Part shown: one piece after another, positions 35,071 through 47,064 of the stretch
Layout: each line of letters begins with the position of its first letter
How positions within the stretch are numbered: position 1 is the stretch's first letter
NCBI GenBank assembly: GCA_023101885.1
Contig: JALPQD010000206.1
Coordinates: 1,391,607-1,455,606 of the forward strand
Direction of reading: 5' to 3'
DNA: 64,000 nucleotides
DNA from: Typhlomys cinereus
Taxonomy: Eukaryota > Chordata > Mammalia > Rodentia > Platacanthomyidae
The notes under the pieces: model-generated
Database searches by the model: none
The model's input: the letters and a program-made list of their open reading frames with translations, nothing else
What the model was told of the DNA's origin: nothing
Program-made: the position numbers and the translations under genes

Positions 35071-36048
35071 AATTGCTTTGAATTTTTTTCCCTTTAACAT
35101 TTTTTATTATTATTTCCGCTCATACAAAATTAATAGGTACACCGGTTCCCTCCCTCCCTCCTCCCCCCCCTCGACCCCTCTGCTCCCCCTCCCCTCACCC
35201 TTCCCTCCCCATCCCCCAGAACCTCCCCCCCAATCCCCGGAGAATCCTTTAATGTGCATGCCAGACTCTCCTCTGGGCCCTCCTCTCTGATGACATACAA
35301 GGACCCAGTCTCATTTCCCCTAAAGCTTAAGAACACTACTATAGCTGTCAATTTCTTGCCTCCAAGGATCTTGGTGCCTTTAGCAAATGCTAGACTTTGT
35401 GGGGTCAATAGTGTGTTGGACATTGTGCAGGGCATGCAAAGTCCAATTATGATTGCTTCAGCCCTAACTTATGTGGAGTATCTTGCATATCATTGCTCCT
35501 CCCATCCTTGTGCTCTTACAATCTTACCGCCCCCTCTTCCGCAAATTTCCCTGAGCTTCAGGATGGGGAGAGATTAGGCTGGCCTAGTTCTAGGTGGGTG
35601 ATATAGAGTCTCTGAGGTTCTGGATTATGGTTCATTGATTTTCTTTTGCAGTTTTGCTGCTCCTGCAATCCTGATGGGTATTGTATTTCACCCCTGGCCA
35701 GGGATAAAAAGCTGTTAAACTAGAGTTTTGTTATAAAAGTATATTCAAAGGTAGATGTAATAAAAGTAGGAAACCGCAGTGAGGGAGGGGTCAATCACCC
35801 ATTTGCAAAATGGTTACTTCTTATCTGCCAGACTATATGCCCTTCCATTCTGGTGAGATCATACCCCCTCAGTTGTAAATGATCAGGAACGAAAGTCTGT
35901 GAGCTTAACCAGATGTCTCATTACTTACTTGCAGCCCTTGATGGAGGCCTATTTTCTTTGCTGTAACATGGTCCCCTCTCTCCTTGTTTCTGGTGTGGCC
36001 CTCCTACCCCATCCCTCCTGTTCATAATCCTTGGAATTACTGTAGGTA

Positions 36049-39000
36049 TTACAGAGATTTTTCTTTGAGTGTCTCTAGGTGGGCTGGGTGGGTTTGGTAC
36101 TAGGAACCACCTATTAGGGAGTACATACAGCGCTTAATTTTCTGGGTCTGGTATACTTCATTTAATATAATTGTTTATAATAACATCCATTTCCCGGCAA
36201 ATTCCAGTAATTCATAATTTTTGATGGCTGAGTAGTACTCCATTGCATAGATGTACAACAATTTCCTTATCCACTCATCAACTCTTGGACATTTGGGTTG
36301 ATTCCATGACTTTGCTATTGTAAACAGTGCTGCTATGAACATGGTCACACTTGTGCTATCGAGGTGAACCTCTGCTGCATGGGAGGTTATTCCCAAAAGT
36401 GGAATAGCAGGTCATATGGCATTTCAATCTTTAATTTCTTTAAGAATCTCCAGACGGCTCGCCAGAGTGGCTTGGATTCCCACCAGCAATGTAGGAGAGT
36501 TCCCCTCTCTCCACGTCCTCTCCAGCATTTGTTGTTTGTATTGTGGATTTTTGCCATCCTGACCGGGGTGAGGTGATATCTCAGGGAAGTTTTGATTTGC
36601 ATTTCCCTGATGGCTAAGGAAGTGGAACATTTTTAAGATATTTGTTAGACATTTTAATTTCATCCCTGGTAAAGTTTCTTTTAAGCTCTAGAGCCCATTT
36701 TTTAATTGGGCCATTGGCTTCCTTGGTGTTTAGTTTTCTAAGTTCTTTGTGCACTCTGGACAATAGGGCTCTATCAGATATGTGGTTAGGGAAGATTTTT
36801 TTCCCATTCTGTGGGTTGCCTTTGAGCTCCTTTTACAATCTCTTTATCTGAACAGAAGCTCTTTAGTTACACCAAATCCCAACTGTTGAGAATTGGTAGC
36901 ATTGACTGTGCCATTGGATGTCTGTTTAGGAACTGTTGGCCTAGCCCAATCAGCTCGAGGGAGTTCCCTACCTTTTCACCTATGGTTTTTATAGTCTCTG
37001 GCTTTATATATAGGTCCTTGATCCATTTGGAATTAAGTCTTGTACATGGTGACAAGTAAGGGTCCAGCTTTAATCTTCTGTATGTGGAGATCCAGTTTTG
37101 CCAGCACCATTTGTTGAAGATACTGTTCTTTTTCCATTGGATTTTTGGGGCCCCTTTGTCAAAGATCAAATGGCTGTAATTTTGTGGACTTATATCTGGG
37201 TCTTCAACCCTTATCCATTGATCTGTGTGTCTATTTTGGAGCCAGTACCAGACTGTTTTTATAACTATGGAGTTGTAGTATAGACTAAGATTCGGTATGT
37301 GTTTTTGTTACTCAAGATTGTCTTTGCTATCCTGGGTCTTTTGTGCCTCCATATGAATTTTGAGATTGTTTGGTCAACTTCTTTGAAGAATTGCTTTGGG
37401 ATTTTAATTGGTATAACATTGAATTTGTATATTGCCTTTGGTAAGATGGTCATTTTTATAATGTTGATTCTGCCAATCCAGGAACATGGGAGGTCTTTCC
37501 ACCTTCTGGTGTCTTCTGCTATTTCTTTCTTTAGGGTTTTATAGTTTTCATTGTAAAATTCTTTTACCTCCTTGGTTAGGTTTATACGAAGATATTTCAT
37601 TTTTTTTAGGGGCTATAGTAAATGGGATTGACTCTCTCAGGGCTTTTTCACTTCTTTCATTCTGGGCATATAGGAAGGCCACTGATTTTTGTACATTTAC
37701 TTTGTATCCTGCTACCCTGCTGAATTTCTGTATTAGTTCCAGGAGCTTCCTGGTGGAGTTTTGGGGATCACTCAGGTATAGGATCATGTCATCTGCAAAT
37801 AGAGATAACTTGACTTTTTCCTTGGCAATTTGAATCCCTTTTATCTCCCTTGCTTGTCTTATGGCTTCAGCTAAGACTTTAAGTACAATATTGAAAAGAA
37901 CTGGTGACAGTGGACAGCCTTGTCTAGTTCCTGATCGAAGTGGGAATGCTTCAAGTTTTTCCCCATTGAGTATAATCCTTGCTGTTGGCTTGTTGTATAC
38001 AGCTTTTATTATATTGATAAAGGTTCCTTCCATTCCAACTGTTGGATCTTGTCAAAAGGGCTGTTGGATCTTGTCAAAAGCTTCTTCTGCATCTATCGAG
38101 AGTATCATGTGGTCTTGAATGTTGGACTGGTTTATATGGTGAATTACATTTATTGACTTACGTATGATGAACCAACCCTGTGTGCCTGGGATAAAGCCTA
38201 CTTGATCCCCATGAATGATCTTTTTGATATGTTTTTGAATCCGATTTGCTAAGACTTTATTGAGAATCTTTGCATCTGTGTTCATTAGAGAGATTGGCCT
38301 GTAGTTTTCTTTTTTAAGTGCATCTTTATTAGGTTTTGAGATTAAGACGATATTAGCTTCATAGAAGGAATTTGGTAGTGTTCTTTCCTTTGCTATTTGT
38401 TGGAACACTTTAAGGAGTATTGGTGTTATTAACTCCTTAAATGTCTGGTAGAACTCTGTGCTGAATCCATCTGGTCCAGGACATTTTTTGGTGGGAAGAT
38501 TTGAGATTGCTTTCTCAATTTCCTTACATGTTATAAGACTATTTAAATAATTCACAACTTCCTGATTCAATTTAGGTAAGTTGTGTTTACTTAGGAATTC
38601 ATCCATCTCTTTTGTGTTGTCAAATTTCACAGAGTATAAGTTTTTGAAATATGATGCTATAATTCCATGTATTTCTTCGGTATCAATAGTGATAACTCCA
38701 TTTTCATTTCTAATTTTGTTAATTTGTGTTTTCTTTCTCTTGCTTTTGGTCAATTTAGTTAGGGGTGTATCAATCTTAGTGATTTTTTCAAAGAACCAAC
38801 TTTTTGACTGGTTGATTTTCTCTATCGTTTTCCTGATCTCAATTTCAGATATTTCTCCCCTTATTTTGCTAATCTCCTCCCTTCTACTGCTTTTGGGATC
38901 AGATTGCTCTAGTGTCTCTAAAGCTTTTAGCTGCATTGTTAATTTATTTATGTCTAATGTTTCCATTTTTTTGATGTAGGCATTAAGAGCTATGATCTTA

Positions 39001-39890
39001 TGTCTTAGGACAGCTTTCATTGTGTCCCAGAGATTTCGGTAAGTTGTATTTTCATTATCGTTCACTTTCAGGAAATCTTGAATTTCCTTTTTAATTTCTT
39101 CTTGAATCCAATTCTCATTCAGCATCATAGTGTTAAGTTTCAAAGAGTTAGTCTATTTTTTGTTGCTTGTTGTGTTGTGGATGTCAAGCTTTAAGCCGTG
39201 GTGATCTGATAAGGTGCAGGCTAGAATTTCAACATTCCTGTATATGTGGAGATTCATTTTGTGGCCCAATATGTGATCTATTTTGGAGAAAGTTCCGTGT
39301 GCTGCTGAGAAAAATGTGTATTCTTTGGTGCGTGGGTGAAAAGTTCGATAGAGATCTGTAAGGTCCATTTCTTTAAGGGTTTGGTTAAACTCCAAAGTGT
39401 CTCTGTTAAGGTTTTTATCTGTAGATCTATCCCATGTTGAGAGGGTGGTATTGAAATCCCCAAGAATTATCGTTTTGGGGTTGATTTCTTGCTTTAGACG
39501 CTGTAGGGTTTTCTTAATGAATGTGGAGGGGCCTGTATTGGGTCCATATATGTTCAGTATTGTGAAGTCTTCCTGGTGAATTGTACCTGTGACTAAAATG
39601 TAGTATCCATCCGTGTCTCTTATAATTTTCTTTGGTTTGAAGTCCACTTTGTCTGATAGCATAATGGCTACCTCTGCCTGTTTTCTGCTTCCATTAGCTT
39701 ATAGAATTGTTGACCAGCCTTTCATTCTTAGAATGTGCCTATCTGTTTTGGTGAGATGGGTTTCCTGCAGGCAGCAGATTGATGGATTGTGATTTTTAAT
39801 CCAAATTTGTAATCTGCGTCTCTTGATCGCTGAGTTAATTCCACTAACATTTAGTGTTATAATGGAAAAACTATTGTTAATTCCAGACAT
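36049..39890 (-). pseudogene. ORF2: L1-B ORF2 pseudogene (endonuclease/reverse transcriptase)
   Basis: The gene spans 3842 bases, the usual ORF2 length of about 1275-1280 codons. The endonuclease shows QETH, a GDFNT motif and SDHHGLKLD. The RT shows [28 protein letters not shown] and an intact FADD catalytic motif (37788-37799). The Cys-rich C-terminal block lies near 36490-36540, where the HCWWE motif is kept but the array is damaged. Breaks seen: a CAA-to-TAA stop after 64 codons (39696-39698, where L1-C keeps Gln), an in-frame stop near 39150, a stop at a short duplication near 38041, and frameshifts near 37600 and 37265. The start is the ATG 10 bases after the ORF1 stop. Confidence 0.93.
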
Positions 39891-39899
39891 TTATTATGT

Positions 39900-41012
39900 T
39901 TAGTAGTTTTTGTAAGTATATTGCTTTGCTTTTAATGGTGTTATACTTGCTTTCTGTTCTCCCGGATACACCTGTTTTTTTACTTGAAGCTTCAGTATCA
40001 TTTCTAGCATTTTTTGAAGGCCTGGTTTGGTGGACATGTATCCCTTCAAGTTGTCTTTGTGCTGGAAAATTTTTCTTTCTCCCTCGATGATGACTGATAG
40101 TTTTGCAGGGTAAATCAGCCTGGGTTGACATTTTTGCTCATTCAATACTTGAAGTATGTCTCTCCAAGCTCTTCTTGCTTTTACTGTTTTGACTGAGAAG
40201 TCATTTGTTATTTTAATAGGTTTACCTTTAAAAGTGACTTGTTTTTTCTCCCCTGAAGCTCTCAGTACCAGTTCTGTATCTTGAATTTGGAGTGTTTTGA
40301 CTATTATTTGCCGTGGCGAGCTTCTGTTTTGGTTATATCTGTTTGGGGTGCAGAATGCGTCTTTTATATGGATGGGCCTGTCTTTTTTTAGATGAGGAAA
40401 GTTTTCCTTGATGATCGTTTGAAAAATTTCCTCAGGGGTGGTATTTTGAGATTCTTGCTCTGGTTTTCCATGAATATGCATGTTAGGCTTCTTCAGGGTG
40501 TTCCATATCTCTTGAATACTTCTCTCAAGTATCTTTTTGTCTTTAACAACCTCTTCCATTGAGCTGGTTAGTACTCCCACTTTATCTTCAAGGTCTGAAA
40601 TTCTGTTTTCTGCTTCATTAGTTCTGCTGATAAGACTCTCTGTGGTGTTCTGGGTTGAAGATAACTTGTCTTTTAGCTCAGTTTTAAACTCTGCTTGAGT
40701 CTGTTTTAACTGCTCTATGCCTGTTTTTGTTTCTTGCACTGTTTTTCTCAACTCCTCTAGATGTCTGTTGTGTTCCTCTTCAAAGCGATTGATTAGGTTA
40801 TTTAATTCCTCCCGGATTTCCTCTTTCATAGTATTGATCATGGAAATGATCATGTTTTGAAAGTCGTTATCCTGGGTCAAGCTTTCTTGACCATTTTCTG
40901 TGGGTTTGTTCTGGTTGGAGTCTAACAGTATGGGATTAATTCCTTCAGTGGGAGATTCGTTTACTTGAGTGTTGTTTCTCATGGATTTGCACTTTGACTT
41001 GGGCATTGTCAT
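39900..41012 (-). CDS. ORF1: L1-B ORF1 protein (intact, 370 aa)
   Basis: This is the only long intact frame in the window. ORF1p forms trimers that bind L1 RNA in the cytoplasmic L1 RNP. Residues 1-50 are a basic then acidic tail (MTMPKSKCKSMRNN). About 50-155 are a heptad-rich coiled coil (EELNNLINRFEEEHNRHLEE through SDLEDKVGVLTSSMEE). About 170-270 are an RRM-like domain, opening with MHIHGKPEQE; the L1-C copy has MRIHGIPEQE, so Ile has become Lys in a conserved hydrophobic position. The rest is the C-terminal domain (KGKPIKITNDFS, ARRAW, YPAKLSVIIEGE). The length suits mammalian ORF1p. The TAA stop is followed 10 bases later by the ORF2 ATG. MTMPK may start at either of two in-frame ATGs; in L1-C the first is lost. 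Expression is not shown. Confidence 0.92.
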   Translation of the reverse strand: MTMPKSKCKSMRNNTQVNESPTEGINPILLDSNQNKPTENGQESLTQDNDFQNMIISMINTMKEEIREELNNLINRFEEEHNRHLEELRKTVQETKTGIEQLKQTQAEFKTELKDKLSSTQNTTESLISRTNEAENRISDLEDKVGVLTSSMEEVVKDKKILERSIQEIWNTLKKPNMHIHGKPEQESQNTTPEEIFQTIIKENFPHLKKDRPIHIKDAFCTPNRYNQNRSSPRQIIVKTLQIQDTELVLRASGEKKQVTFKGKPIKITNDFSVKTVKARRAWRDILQVLNEQKCQPRLIYPAKLSVIIEGERKIFQHKDNLKGYMSTKPGLQKMLEMILKLQVKKQVYPGEQKASITPLKAKQYTYKNY

Positions 41013-41163
41013 TTTAACTCTTAAGATCTTCTTTCAATTTCTGTGCGCTTTTCATTGAACTGAATTATTTGGCCTGAGGTTCTGGGGGTGGGCAGGGACA
41101 AAGCTTACTTAGGTGGTGGTGGTCCCAGCTGGACTGCGTACGTCCCGGGTGGTGGAGGGCGAA
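41013..41163 (-). promoter_or_regulatory. L1-B 5' UTR (internal promoter, one unit)
   Basis: A GC-rich segment with cacccgggacg, a gtccagctggg block, aagtaagctttgtcc and ccacccccagaacct. It aligns with one repeat unit of the L1-C 5' UTR. It lies directly upstream of ORF1, with aaataattcagttcaatg between them. Confidence 0.8.
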
Positions 41164-41169
41164 AAAATC

Positions 41170-42140
41170 TTTTAATGAAAATATGTTTGCTCAACAAATA
41201 CTTTTTTTCTCATTGATGATGCTTAGGTTTTTTTTTTTTTGATTTTTTGATCTTGCATCTTAAATATTACTCAATTCAACTATGACTCGATGCCATTTGT
41301 TAAAGGCAACCATGTCTCCTACACTCACTCATAGACTTCAGCCCCATAGATGAATTTTTCCATTTGCTTTGGGGCAGTTTCAGTATCTCCCATTCTTTGT
41401 CTGGTGAAGATTTCCCACTTATTTAAGAGAACAAGGTTATTGTTTGTGATATTGTCCCCAATGACATTTTCAGGAAAAAGAAAAGTACCATGTGAGAATT
41501 GAATTGGCTCCTTTGACAGTGACTTAAAAAGTGTCAATTTACAAAGAATAAGATGCACTAATGTGGAGAGTCCTTGGTACTTGATCTAGTTCTATTGCTA
41601 ATGATCTTATCTGAAGCAAACACTCTATATCTCAGTTTATACACTCATCAGATAAAGAAGGTGGATTGCTGGCGCCTGTTGAGAAGAATGCAGAGCTTAA
41701 CTACTCAGTATTTTCCAAGAGAAATATTAAAGAGTGATCTTGATTGACAGAAGAGAACCCTTCCTTGATGTTCACAAAGGATTCACAAAGGAACTGCATC
41801 TTACAATTAAAGAGAAAAAAATTGCTTACCCAATGAAGTCTGCTGAATGTACTTGTATAATGTCTGGATTGACTTAAGTTCTGGATTGGTCCCATAATCC
41901 CTAAAATGTCTTTCAGTTCAAAGTGAATCCACATTTTGCTGTCTATAGTTAGGGAAATGCAAAGTTAGTCAAATAATTCAGTGATGTAGTCTATGAATTA
42001 ATGGAATGGCTTTGTAATCGAGTTGATTTTCATGCAATCAAAACCATAATTAATAATGAGCCTCTTGTTTTGTATTAGATTTTAGCTTTAAGCTTTTTAT
42101 CTAGTATATCTTGTGAAATTCCAGCTGGCAGATAGAGAAG
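41170..42140. other. AT-rich single-copy-like DNA
   Basis: No gene or repeat recognised between L1-B and the MaLR provirus. The last 5 bases after this stretch (gtcta) are the provirus target duplication. Confidence 0.4.
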
Positions 42141-42145
42141 GTCTA

Positions 42146-42480
42146 TGTTATCATTTGAAATATGTCTCTCACATTCTAATGTGCTTGAGAAGGTCATGAC
42201 ACCTTCAGGAGGTGGAGCCTTGTGAGAGGAAGGCAGTGGGCCTTGAGGTGCATTAGTCCCACCCAACTTCTGGGAGAGGCCTGATCTAGCAGTGGCAGCT
42301 CTCAACCTTCTGAATGGATGTGATTTAGCTTATCTCCAATTTCTGCCAACAAGCATGCCTTTACTGCTTTGAAAGAGTTATCCCTCTTTTGGAACCATAA
42401 GGTGAATGAATCTCCCTTTCTCCCTTATGTTGTTTGACTTTGGGTGGTCTCTCACACCAACAGAAAGAATAACTGGTACA
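42146..42480 (+). repeat. 5' LTR of the MaLR provirus
   Basis: 335 bp, starting TGTTATCATTTGAAATATG and ending ATAACTGGTACA. It aligns along its length with 44043-44397, with scattered differences that show considerable age. Confidence 0.88.
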
Positions 42481-44042
42481 GAAATTCATATTAAGTAGTG
42501 GGGTATTTCTATGAGATTAAGATCATCTGGTATGATAATGTGAATTGCTTTCAATTTGAGAGAAATTTATGAAGTTATTGCTTGTGAAGCTGAGAGAAGT
42601 TGGTACCCATTGGTTTATCAATTGTTGTGATGTGACTAGTATGTATTTGGAACTATTTGTTGGGAGAAATACAGAGAATTTTAGGATTTTGTGCTAGGAA
42701 AGCCTTTGTGTTCTGGTGGCTAGACCAAAAAGGCCAAAAAGACCTTTCTTGCGAGACTGGAAGAAAGAAATGCTGTGAGAGATGCACCCAGAGGAAGCCC
42801 AGCTTGCAATGGTCCAAAGAGGAACAAAGACTCTGTTTGGAATTGGATGAATGAGAAGTGGAGACATGTGTTGGCAGAGAGCTTAGTGAAGCTTTGCCCT
42901 TGTCCTGAATGCCTGCCTGAAGTTAAATTTGAGTGTTTAGCTGAGGAACTTTCAAGGCAATGTAGTCTTGATACTGTGGCATGGCTACATTTTAGTGCAT
43001 TTGTTCAGATTATGAAAATGAGCAAGGAATCAGGCATACAGAAGTAAAAACTGTGAAGTTTGAAGAAAAATGTGAGGGCAAGTCTACAGACAATGCAGAG
43101 GACAAAATTTTGGCTGCCATTCAAAAAAACTTAGCTGCAGTAGTGAATCAAAGCTTGCTCTCAATTTGAATATCAGGAGAAGTCCTATCTGGAGGTCAAG
43201 ATCCTCAGAGAAGGATCCCACCCATAAGAATCAAATCCTTTTGAAAAGAATGAGCTAAAGGGTGGAGTTCCAAAGGAAAAGTCTGTTTCTCCTCTGAAAC
43301 AACTGCCCAAGAGAGGAAGAGATTTTTCCTACCATCAGCACTGAAAAGCTGAATCAGCTGCAAGTTAAGGGGGTCAGTCTACAGCCAAAAGTTATAGCAG
43401 AACTTCGTAATATCATCCCTGTGATCCTGTTTTCAGAGATATCAAAGATGCAAGAGGGGAAGGTCATGGGTCCTTCCTCCTAGGTTTTAGAGAAACCTGC
43501 TTGTGGCAGGAAGCGTGCAATTTACAGGCTCAGGAAGTGTAGTTTGTTCTGTGGCCTTAAAACCTGGTTTGCCATTGAGCAGTGAGATGCTAGAGATGCC
43601 AGAGCCAACATGGAACATCTGCCAAGGAAAGCTGTATACCCTGGGGGAGAAGGTCCAAAAGAGCAATGCACTCTACTAGCATCTTCTCTGGAAGGGGGGA
43701 ATCAAAGCCCTTTCTAATTAAGATGATTTCAACAAGACATTCATCTATTGCACATGGAGCTACAAGATTTGGAATTTGTCCTGCTGGTCTTTGATCTTAT
43801 TATGGACCAGTTTTTCCTGGATATACTCCCATTTTTCCCTTTTTTAATGGGACTGTTTATTCTGTGCCATTGTCTGTTGGACATGTTTAACTTGTTTTGA
43901 TTTTATAGGAGGCTTTGAACTTTATAGGCTTTTAGACTGTGTTGGGACTTCTGATGTAGTCTGTGCTGAGACTTGTAAAGTTGGATTGAGTATGGCTTGC
44001 ATCATTAGATAGCAATGAGCCTATGGGGGTCAGGGGTGGAGT

Positions 44043-44397
44043 TGTCATGATTTGAAATATGCCCTCAAAGGCTCATATGTTTGGGAAGGTTATGGTACCT
44101 TTAGGAGGTGACCCTTATTGGAAGATGGCAGTTACAGGGGGTGGTCCTTGAGGTGGATTAGTCCCACCCCATTTCTGGAAGATGTCTGCTCTAGCAGTAG
44201 GAGTCTTGCAACTCTCAGCCTTCTGGATGAATGTGACTTAGCCTGGCTCCATCTCCTGCCAGCCAACCATTGCCTTTTCTGCCTTGAAAGACTGTATCTC
44301 CCCTCTGGAACTGTAAGCTGAATAATTCTCCCTTTCTCCCTTAAGTTGCTTGACTTTGAGTGCTTTCTCACAGAAACAGAAAAGAATAACTGTTATA
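44043..44397 (+). repeat. 3' LTR of the MaLR provirus
   Basis: 355 bp, starting TGTCATGATTTGAAATATG and ending ATAACTGTTATA; the final CA has changed to TA. It shares the ctttctcccttaagttgctt block with the other MaLR LTR at 57.1 kb. Confidence 0.88.
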
Positions 44398-44402
44398 GTC
44401 TA

Positions 44403-45105
44403 CAACTAAGTATCCCACTGTATTAAGCAAATGAAAACCTTCTTTCAGTATGTAGGAAACATTAATTTGCAACTAATCTCTTGAGAGCTTTACAAATAGA
44501 AGAAGTAAGCAAGGCAATGATGGGGGAAAACAGTCATTGAAAAAGTGAAAGTATTATAATATAATTCATATTTTCATTCACAGGTTGTTCTTGTTCTCCT
44601 GAAAGATGTAGTAGAAAAGAGATTTTGAAGTAGATATTGAACCATGTTTGGTGTAAAAGGTTGTCATGTTACAGATGGAATTCAGAAGATATAATAAAAC
44701 CCTCACCTGACTGAAGTGGCAACTTTTCCCATTTTGAATGCAACATAGATCTAATTCTTCAAAACAAATTAATATAGAAAATATGAGAAATATTAAAAAT
44801 TTATAATGAAGAAAGAACAATTTATTCTTTGTTTCAGTGAAGATAAATACTTGGAGATTTTTCTTTAAATGCTTTCTTAGACATACATGCTTGTACATTT
44901 AAAAAAAATTGCCATAAAGTAGAAATAGAGTTTAGAGTCTGGGTAGCATATTTGAACCATATGAAAAGAAACTTTTCTTTTACATTAAATGATTATCAAA
45001 GGAAAAGTAAGAGATAGTATTGGATTTTTACATATAACCATATGAAAGTTTATAAACATTTCTCTTTATGAGCTTATTTAGTAGTATTAAGCAATATATG
45101 TTATA
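44403..45105. other. AT-rich single-copy-like DNA
   Basis: Nothing recognised. A 106-residue minus-strand frame at 44578-44898 is rich in Phe/Leu/Ile, as AT-rich random sequence is, and has no motif. Confidence 0.4.
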
Positions 45106-45107
45106 GA

Positions 45108-45245
45108 ACATGCAAAGCACATTCTATGTGCATTGTATTTGTATATATTGACACATTTTGTCTTCACAATAAGCATCTTACATGGATCCTCTTGCTTTTT
45201 TATTTTACAGGTAACAGAAATGAGATTCCAAGAAGTTAAAAAAAA
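45108..45245 (+). mobile_element. MIR-like ancient SINE
   Basis: The order caaagcacattctatgtgca ... gtcttcacaataa ... ttttattttacaggtaacag ... gagattccaagaagtt follows the MIR core (gcactgtgctaagc, tcctcacaacaa, attttacagatgaggaaact). Diverged but collinear. Confidence 0.55.
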
Positions 45246-45360
45246 CTAGGAGTAGTGAAAAATATCTCTCTGGCTTTTCACCAGTAAATATGCAAGTGAC
45301 ATACTGATTGGGAAACCCTAATGCCATCTGCTTGTAAGGAATCCTTTTCATAAAAGTTTT

Positions 45361-46426
45361 AATTTATTTTTTAACATTTTTATTATTATTTCTGCTCATA
45401 CAAACTTAATAGGTATACCACTTCCCTCCCTCCCTTCTCCTCCCCCCTCCCTCCCTTCTCCTCCCCCCTCCCTCCCCATTCCCTAGTGCCCCCCCCCCAA
45501 TCCCCAGAGAATCCTTTAATGTTAATGCCAGACTCTCCTCTGGGCCCTCCTCTCCAATGACCTATAAGGACCCAGTGGCATTTCCCTGAACCCTTTCCTG
45601 TGTTCCCCTTAAGCATAGGAACACTACTGTAGCTGTCAATCCCTTGTCTCCAAGGATCTTGGTGACTTTAGCAGATGCTAGACTTTGTGAGGTCAATAGT
45701 GTGTTGGACATTGCGCAGGGCATGCAAAGTCCAATTATGATTGCTTCGGCCCTAACTTGTGTGGAGTATCTTGCAAATCATTGCACCTCCCATCCTTTTG
45801 CTCTTACAACCTTACCACCCCCTCTTCCACAAATTTCCCTGAGCTTCAGGATGGGGAGAGATTAGTCTGGTCTAGTTCTAAGTGGTTGATATAGAGTCTC
45901 TGAAGTTCTGGATTGTGGTTTGTTGATTTTCTTTTGCAGTTTTGCTGCTCCTGCAATGCCCTTCACTCCATCCTGATGGGCATTGTATGTCACCCCCTGG
46001 CCAGAGACAAAAAGTTGTTAAACTGGAGTCTTGTTATAAGAGCACATTCAAGGGTAGATGTAATAAAAGTAGGAAACCACAGTGAAGGAGGGGTCAATCA
46101 CCCATTTGCAAAATGATTACTTTTTATCTGCCAGACTATATGCCCTCTCCTTCTGGTGAGATCACACCCCCTCAGTTTTAAATGATCAGGAACGAACGTC
46201 TGTGAACTTAACCAGGTGTCTCATTACTTACTTGCAGTCCTTGATGGAGGCCTATTTTCTCTGCTGTAACATGGTCCCCTCTCTCCTTGTTTCTTGTGTG
46301 GCCCTCCAACCCCATCCCTCCTGTTCATAATCCTTGGAATTATTGTAGGTATTACATAGATTTATCTCTGAGTGTCTCAAAGTGGGCTGGGTAGGTTTGG
46401 TACTAGGAGCCACCTATTAGGGAGTA
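45361..46426 (-). mobile_element. 5'-truncated L1 (3' UTR, younger subfamily)
   Basis: On the minus strand it starts in the last codons of ORF2 (tactccctaataggtggctc region, 46426) and runs to the 3' end (gaaataataataaaaatgtt near 45375). The C-rich tract at 45420-45505 has a duplicated block (ctccctcccttctcctcccc twice). No clear target duplication was found. Confidence 0.9.
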
Positions 46427-47060
46427 GTGTAAACTCAATGGTGCTAAGTGGTTTTGGAAAGGAAACATTTATAGATCACTAGAATATGCCACCTATGCTA
46501 TGAAACTGAGTGCGAAGTTGGTATTTGTAAGTAATATGATTAAATGTGATTTTTAGAGGCAAATGCAGCAGAAAGCAACTGGGGAAAAATAATGATCATC
46601 ATCCCCACAATCATGTGTATATTGGCCTTGTTATTTCTGTGGTAAGGAAGACCTTTCATTCACTCGAGCTATTCCATTCTTTGTGTAAAGTCAGACTTTT
46701 TTTTTACTTTTGATATTTAAGATTTACTGTGAGACAATTTTCCATAACTTTCTCATGTTTACATACATTTTATAAACTGATTCTCCTAGCGTCTTTGTTT
46801 CAAATAATTTTTATAGATAATATACCAAATAATAGAGATGCTGAATAGAGAAAAGGATAGAAATAGCATAAAATAATGTCTCAAACTTTTCTCTTCTACT
46901 TTATCATCAGTTATCCATAGATCACATGACTGCTTTATTCTAAACATTAGGGCTTAGGAACTGTCACAAAAATTAGTGATACTCTATCTACCAGAACTTC
47001 ATAACTGCTAATCTCCATGAAAATGCTACAGGCCAATAGTTTAGCTTGTAAGCAGGGCCC
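46427..47060. other. Single-copy-like DNA
   Basis: Nothing recognised. Confidence 0.35.
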
Positions 47061-47064
47061 ATGA

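Larger units (their letters stand above)
35086..41163 (-). mobile_element. L1-B: near full-length LINE-1 with intact ORF1
   Basis: On the minus strand it has a short GC-rich 5' UTR (41163-41013), intact ORF1, broken ORF2 and a complete young-type 3' UTR ending gaaataataataaaaaatgt near 35095. Its 5' end starts in a cacccgggacg motif that L1-C also starts with, so it appears full length (about 6.1 kb). No convincing target duplication could be read. The damage is limited to a few point changes and indels, so it is younger than L1-A. Confidence 0.92.
42146..44397 (+). mobile_element. Complete MaLR-like LTR retrotransposon
   Basis: Two LTRs of the same family bound a 1.56-kb internal region, and a perfect 5-bp duplication gtcta flanks the whole (42141-42145 and 44398-44402). 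After the 5' LTR comes gaaattcatattaagtagtg|gggt, a primer-site region of MaLR type. Just before the 3' LTR is a purine-rich tract (gcctatgggggtcaggggtg). The internal region has only short frames (up to about 90 residues) and no gag, protease or pol motif, as expected of a non-autonomous MaLR that depends on ERVL proteins. Confidence 0.9.

Noticed and set aside
35254..35577. 107-residue frame similar to frames at 22094, 30774 and 45644
   Set aside because: The apparent protein family is the antisense translation of the shared L1 3' UTR.
38581..38979. 132-residue plus-strand frame rich in hydrophobic residues, membrane-protein-like
   Set aside because: It is the antisense of L1-B ORF2; equivalent antisense frames occur at 9599-9889 and 60529-60861.
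42657..43047. Overlapping 65- and 90-codon frames as possible gene between LTRs
   Set aside because: They lie in MaLR internal sequence, which is non-coding, and show no gag or pol motif.
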